Source: Oleidesulfovibrio alaskensis DSM 16109
GTDB lineage: Bacteria; Desulfobacterota; Desulfovibrionia; Desulfovibrionales; Desulfovibrionaceae
Assembly: GCF_000482745.1 (NCBI RefSeq)
Contig: NZ_AXWQ01000007.1
Span: 271,093-335,092 of the forward strand
Length of the DNA: 64,000 bases
Direction: 5' to 3'
The notes under the pieces: model-generated
Told to the model about the DNA's origin: nothing
Databases searched by the model: none
What the model saw: only the letters and a program-made list of their open reading frames with translations
Program-made: the position numbers and the translations under genes
Shown: positions 61,684 through 64,000 of the stretch, piece by piece
How the letters are laid out: every line of letters starts with the position of its first letter
Position numbering within the stretch: position 1 is the first letter of the stretch

Positions 61684-62259
61684 CTATTCCAGCGCCAGCA
61701 CCGCGCCGGTAAGCTGGTAGGTACCGGCGTTGTTGTATATCTCCGGCACGATGCGGGTCACACGGGCCACCCCGTCTGCGGTGATATCCACGGCGGCGCC
61801 GCCAGCGGCTGCCGCCACTCTGAAGGTGTCGCCCGCTACATCGCGCACATGATAGATAACGCCTGTCTGCAGCCCCGCAGGCGGTTCTCCGCTGAACACC
61901 ACGGTATATCCGTCTGCGAAGCCGTGGTTTTCACAGGTGACGATATCTGTTGCGGGGTCGGTGATGGCCGCTCTGGGCGCTTCGCCCCCCAGCGGTGTGA
62001 CCGCAACGCAGCTTCCGTCCGCCTTGCGCCACGACAACCAGGCCACTGTGGCGCCGGAGGGAACTTCAAACGTGACGGGGGCTGAAAGAGTGCGGGCGCG
62101 GGCGGAAGCTGCCTGCAGTGCCACGGGCCTGCGGGCATAGTTTCCGCCGGAAAGCTCCGCATCTGCCCCGTCGGCTCCCGGATAGGCCGCATGCAGAGCT
62201 GCATACGCTATGTCCAGCGCATCAAGCATGGTATGTGCCGCTGTATCAGTAAACATCAT
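61684..62259 (-). CDS. Phage tail/baseplate-type structural protein
   Basis: 191 residues from the first ATG of an ATGATG pair at 62259 (GGAG upstream). Residues 1-40 are helical; the rest is beta-rich, with a V-T-C-E-N-H-G-F-A-D-G-Y-T-V-V-F-S segment, followed by G-V-I-Y-H-V-R-D-V-A-G-D-T-F-R-V. Such segments recur in phage fibre or baseplate proteins. The start overlaps the dksA/traR-like gene by 14 bases. Confidence 0.5.
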   Translation of the reverse strand: MMFTDTAAHTMLDALDIAYAALHAAYPGADGADAELSGGNYARRPVALQAASARARTLSAPVTFEVPSGATVAWLSWRKADGSCVAVTPLGGEAPRAAITDPATDIVTCENHGFADGYTVVFSGEPPAGLQTGVIYHVRDVAGDTFRVAAAAGGAAVDITADGVARVTRIVPEIYNNAGTYQLTGAVLALE

Positions 62260-62479
62260 GTCGCTCCTGCCGGCCGGCGCAGTCCACACACAAAGAAACA
62301 CCGGCCACGGCGGCCAGTCGTGCCGCCGGAATAGGTTCACCGCATTCCCGGCAGCAGGCTATGCCGTCAATGATCTGCGGTCCGCCGGCGGAACGTAATG
62401 TCCCGGAGCGGGCACGGGCTATGGCAGCCTCGCGCTGCAAACGTTCCACCTCGGCTGCCATATCAAGAATATCTGTCAT
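62246..62479 (-). CDS. TraR/DksA-type zinc finger protein
   Basis: 77 residues. A helical N-terminus (A-A-E-V-E-R-L-Q-R-E-A-A-I-A-R-A) precedes a four-Cys zinc finger (C-C-R-E-C-G-E-P-I-P then C-V-D-C-A-G-R-Q-E) of the C4 DksA/TraR class. Short versions like this bind RNA polymerase in phages and plasmids. Its ATG follows the previous stop directly. Confidence 0.8.
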   Translation of the reverse strand: MTDILDMAAEVERLQREAAIARARSGTLRSAGGPQIIDGIACCRECGEPIPAARLAAVAGVSLCVDCAGRQERHDVY

Positions 62480-63058
62480 CTACGCATCCTCCGGCAACGT
62501 GTAGACGGGGTTGATGCCCTGTATGGTATCTGCCGCCTGCGCATCGTCCAGCCCCTGTGTTGCTTCCAGCGCATCCTGATAGGCAAGGCGCTGGCCTACC
62601 ACATGGCCGGATACGGCAACCCATGCGGTGCGGTTGGCAAGGATACGGGCGGCAAGCTCACCCACGGGCATGCCCCGCGTGGCGGCAATGGCCCGAACCA
62701 GCGGGGCCGGTGCGTCCGCATCCGCCTGCAGGGCTTCGGCCTCTGCCGCCTGCTGGTCCCATGTCTGGCGTTCCAGCGGAGCGTATTCCGCGGCCAGCGC
62801 GGTCAGCATGGATTCGGCCCCGTCGCGGATTTCCGCCTGTTTAGCCGTGTACAGTTCTGCGCGGGTAGGCGCAGGCGGTGCGGCGGGCGTAACAGCCACG
62901 GGACAGCCGTTTTCACCGGGCCGGATTATCTGCCCCCGCGCCTGTGCGGCCAGCAGTGCTTTATGCTCCGCATCCGTAATTTCAACCGCATCGGCGGGGA
63001 TATTGGTGCCGTGCAGTTCGGGGGTGTAAAAACCGTTTGTTGACGGGCTGTATTTCAT
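62480..63058 (-). CDS. Phage tail fibre assembly-type protein
   Basis: 192 residues. It starts M-K-Y-S-P-S-T-N-G-F-Y-T-P, followed by the D-A-V-E-I-T-D-A-E-H-K-A-L-L-A-A-Q-A-R-G-Q-I-I of Tfa-like proteins and a T-R-A-E-L-Y-T-A-K-Q-A-E-I helix. It is the expected chaperone for the tail fibre encoded just upstream. It follows that gene by 12 bases. Confidence 0.72.
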   Translation of the reverse strand: MKYSPSTNGFYTPELHGTNIPADAVEITDAEHKALLAAQARGQIIRPGENGCPVAVTPAAPPAPTRAELYTAKQAEIRDGAESMLTALAAEYAPLERQTWDQQAAEAEALQADADAPAPLVRAIAATRGMPVGELAARILANRTAWVAVSGHVVGQRLAYQDALEATQGLDDAQAADTIQGINPVYTLPEDA

Positions 63059-63070
63059 TGTGCGGCCTCC

Positions 63071-64000
63071 TTAGTAGCCGATGGAAATGTATGAATATGG
63101 CATTACAGTTGAACCGGAGTGTTCTCCCTTCAGGGTGAACTTGCCTGCCATCCTGTTGTATACAGCGATGGCGTCGTTGCCGACAGAACCGTAGTCAATG
63201 CCGATAACAGCAACGCACGAAAGATGCGCGTTCGGGTAGGCGATCGGCAGCGTTACCTCTGTGGCGACTCCAGTTGATACAGAACCGGTGCCCCACTGCA
63301 GAATCAGCCCGCTGGGCAGCCGTTGCCAGCCGCTTTCGCCCAGACTCTGTGTCCATTCGCTGCGGTCAACCTTGTTGCCGTTAATGGCGCTGACCTGTGC
63401 GGCAAGAGCCTGCATGTCCACCTGTGCGGTATTTACAGCCACATCAAAGGCTTTGATGCAGGGCAGCAGATAACTGGTTTTCGGGCGGTTTTCTTCGGCT
63501 GTGGGGACTACGCGGGAAGCGTCGAAAATGACGCGCTCCGCAGCAATGTATGTGTTCACGGATTGGTCAATACGCCCGCCAAGGTCTTCTGCATTGACCT
63601 GAAAGACGCCGGTTGCAGAAGCGGTGTCTCTGAGGCTTGGGAAAAGGCTGTTAGGCGAAGTGGATGACTTGAGTTCACCAGTAAGGTTCCGTATGGCATC
63701 ACCGGCCCAGTCGCCTGCCGCTTTACCCGCCGCACCATTCTGCGCGGCCGAGAAGTAGTGTCTGTAGCAAGGCAGAATGATATGCGTATCCGTCAGGCAG
63801 TACTTGCCGCAGGAGCCTTCCTGTGCGGCGGCCTCTGCGTCCCATTCCGCCTCTGTGGCCAGATAGCCCCCGCAGCTGCGCACCCATGCTTCCAGCTGGG
63901 GGTAGGTGCCCAGTGTAAATTTTTGTTTAACATTGACCGCCACTGTGCCGGGCAGCGGTGTGCCGGTGGTGGAAAAAAGCAATGCGCCCACAGGCATACC
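63071..64000 (-). CDS. Phage tail fibre/collar protein, 5' end outside the window
   Basis: The frame is open to the window edge and the visible start at 63997 is internal, because P-V-G-A-L-L-F-S-T-T-G-T-P-L-P-G is usually inside a collar domain. It covers about 309 residues. A long beta/helical shaft is followed by a C-terminal knob that has W-Q-R-L-P-S-G-L-I-L-Q-W-G, a sequence typical of tail-fibre tips. It may recognise the host surface. Confidence 0.75.
   Translation of the reverse strand, partial: GMPVGALLFSTTGTPLPGTVAVNVKQKFTLGTYPQLEAWVRSCGGYLATEAEWDAEAAAQEGSCGKYCLTDTHIILPCYRHYFSAAQNGAAGKAAGDWAGDAIRNLTGELKSSTSPNSLFPSLRDTASATGVFQVNAEDLGGRIDQSVNTYIAAERVIFDASRVVPTAEENRPKTSYLLPCIKAFDVAVNTAQVDMQALAAQVSAINGNKVDRSEWTQSLGESGWQRLPSGLILQWGTGSVSTGVATEVTLPIAYPNAHLSCVAVIGIDYGSVGNDAIAVYNRMAGKFTLKGEHSGSTVMPYSYISIGY

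Larger units (their letters stand above)
60024..64000 (-). mobile_element. Prophage, tail-end segment (continues beyond the window)
   Basis: Seven closely packed minus-strand genes with tail-fibre character begin 157 bases after tRNA-Val. The integrase and head genes are not in the window. The site would be the tRNA-Val 3' half, with the other attachment site expected as a repeated tRNA fragment past base 64000. The host-prophage boundary lies between 60000 and 60180. The short stretch with two ATCTACC copies (60076-60092) is near it. Confidence 0.8.

Overview
The window is about 64 kb of GC-rich chromosome from a Desulfovibrio-type sulfate reducer (Desulfovibrionaceae). The best markers are a complete hmcABCDEF-rrf2 operon with a 16-haem HmcA, a flgM operon with a DVU0524-type partner and a sigma-28 promoter, and several two-component and sigma-54 regulators carrying Cys-rich PAS or HAMP segments. 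As I remember it, the order (liv cluster, Maf, flgM, hmc) resembles D. vulgaris Hildenborough around DVU0523-DVU0552. The species call is inference. There are no rRNA genes and no CRISPR array.

Layout. 1-4.1 kb: the 3' end of a cardiolipin synthase, a secreted zinc phospholipase C-type protein and two GT4 glycosyltransferases. 4.2-6.2 kb: a von Willebrand A/RTX protein of the type I secretion class. 7-9 kb: a DUF169 protein and a TauE/SafE permease. 9.3-17.6 kb: a co-directional block with a membrane protein, a PhnD-like lipoprotein, a hybrid-sensor histidine kinase, a receiver, a PPDK-like phosphotransfer protein and a phosphatase-YkgJ fusion. This looks like one signalling module. 17.8-23.2 kb: a small conserved protein and the livKHMGF branched-chain amino-acid ABC transporter. 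24-27.3 kb: tRNA-Gln and tRNA-Glu, then a MocR regulator divergent from an EamA exporter. 27.5-34.3 kb: glnS, a DEDDh exonuclease, a cNMP/CBS/nucleotidyltransferase protein and an acetate-type Na+ symporter with its DUF4212 subunit.

35-39.5 kb: a TRAP transporter (dctPQM) followed by a secreted thiaminase I homologue that keeps the catalytic Cys and Glu. 39.7-42 kb: flgM operon, Maf and PgpA. 42.3-47.7 kb: an NDH-2-like enzyme, an HDOD protein and a sigma-54 activator, followed by repeated 25-bp operators and a -24/-12 promoter driving a thioredoxin-fold protein. 48.2-55 kb: the hmc operon. 55.5-59.6 kb: a CbiR-like TIM-barrel protein and a periplasmic ferredoxin/membrane subunit pair that faces a divergent sigma-54 activator across a -24/-12 promoter and a 20-bp palindrome. 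59.9-64 kb: tRNA-Val, followed by the tail end of a prophage that runs off the window.

The most noteworthy items are the thiaminase I-like/TRAP locus, the two sigma-54 circuits with visible enhancers and promoters, and the PhnD/kinase/PPDK-like/phosphatase module. All coordinates and motifs were read by eye. No database search was run, and family names rest on recognised motifs and recalled sequences.
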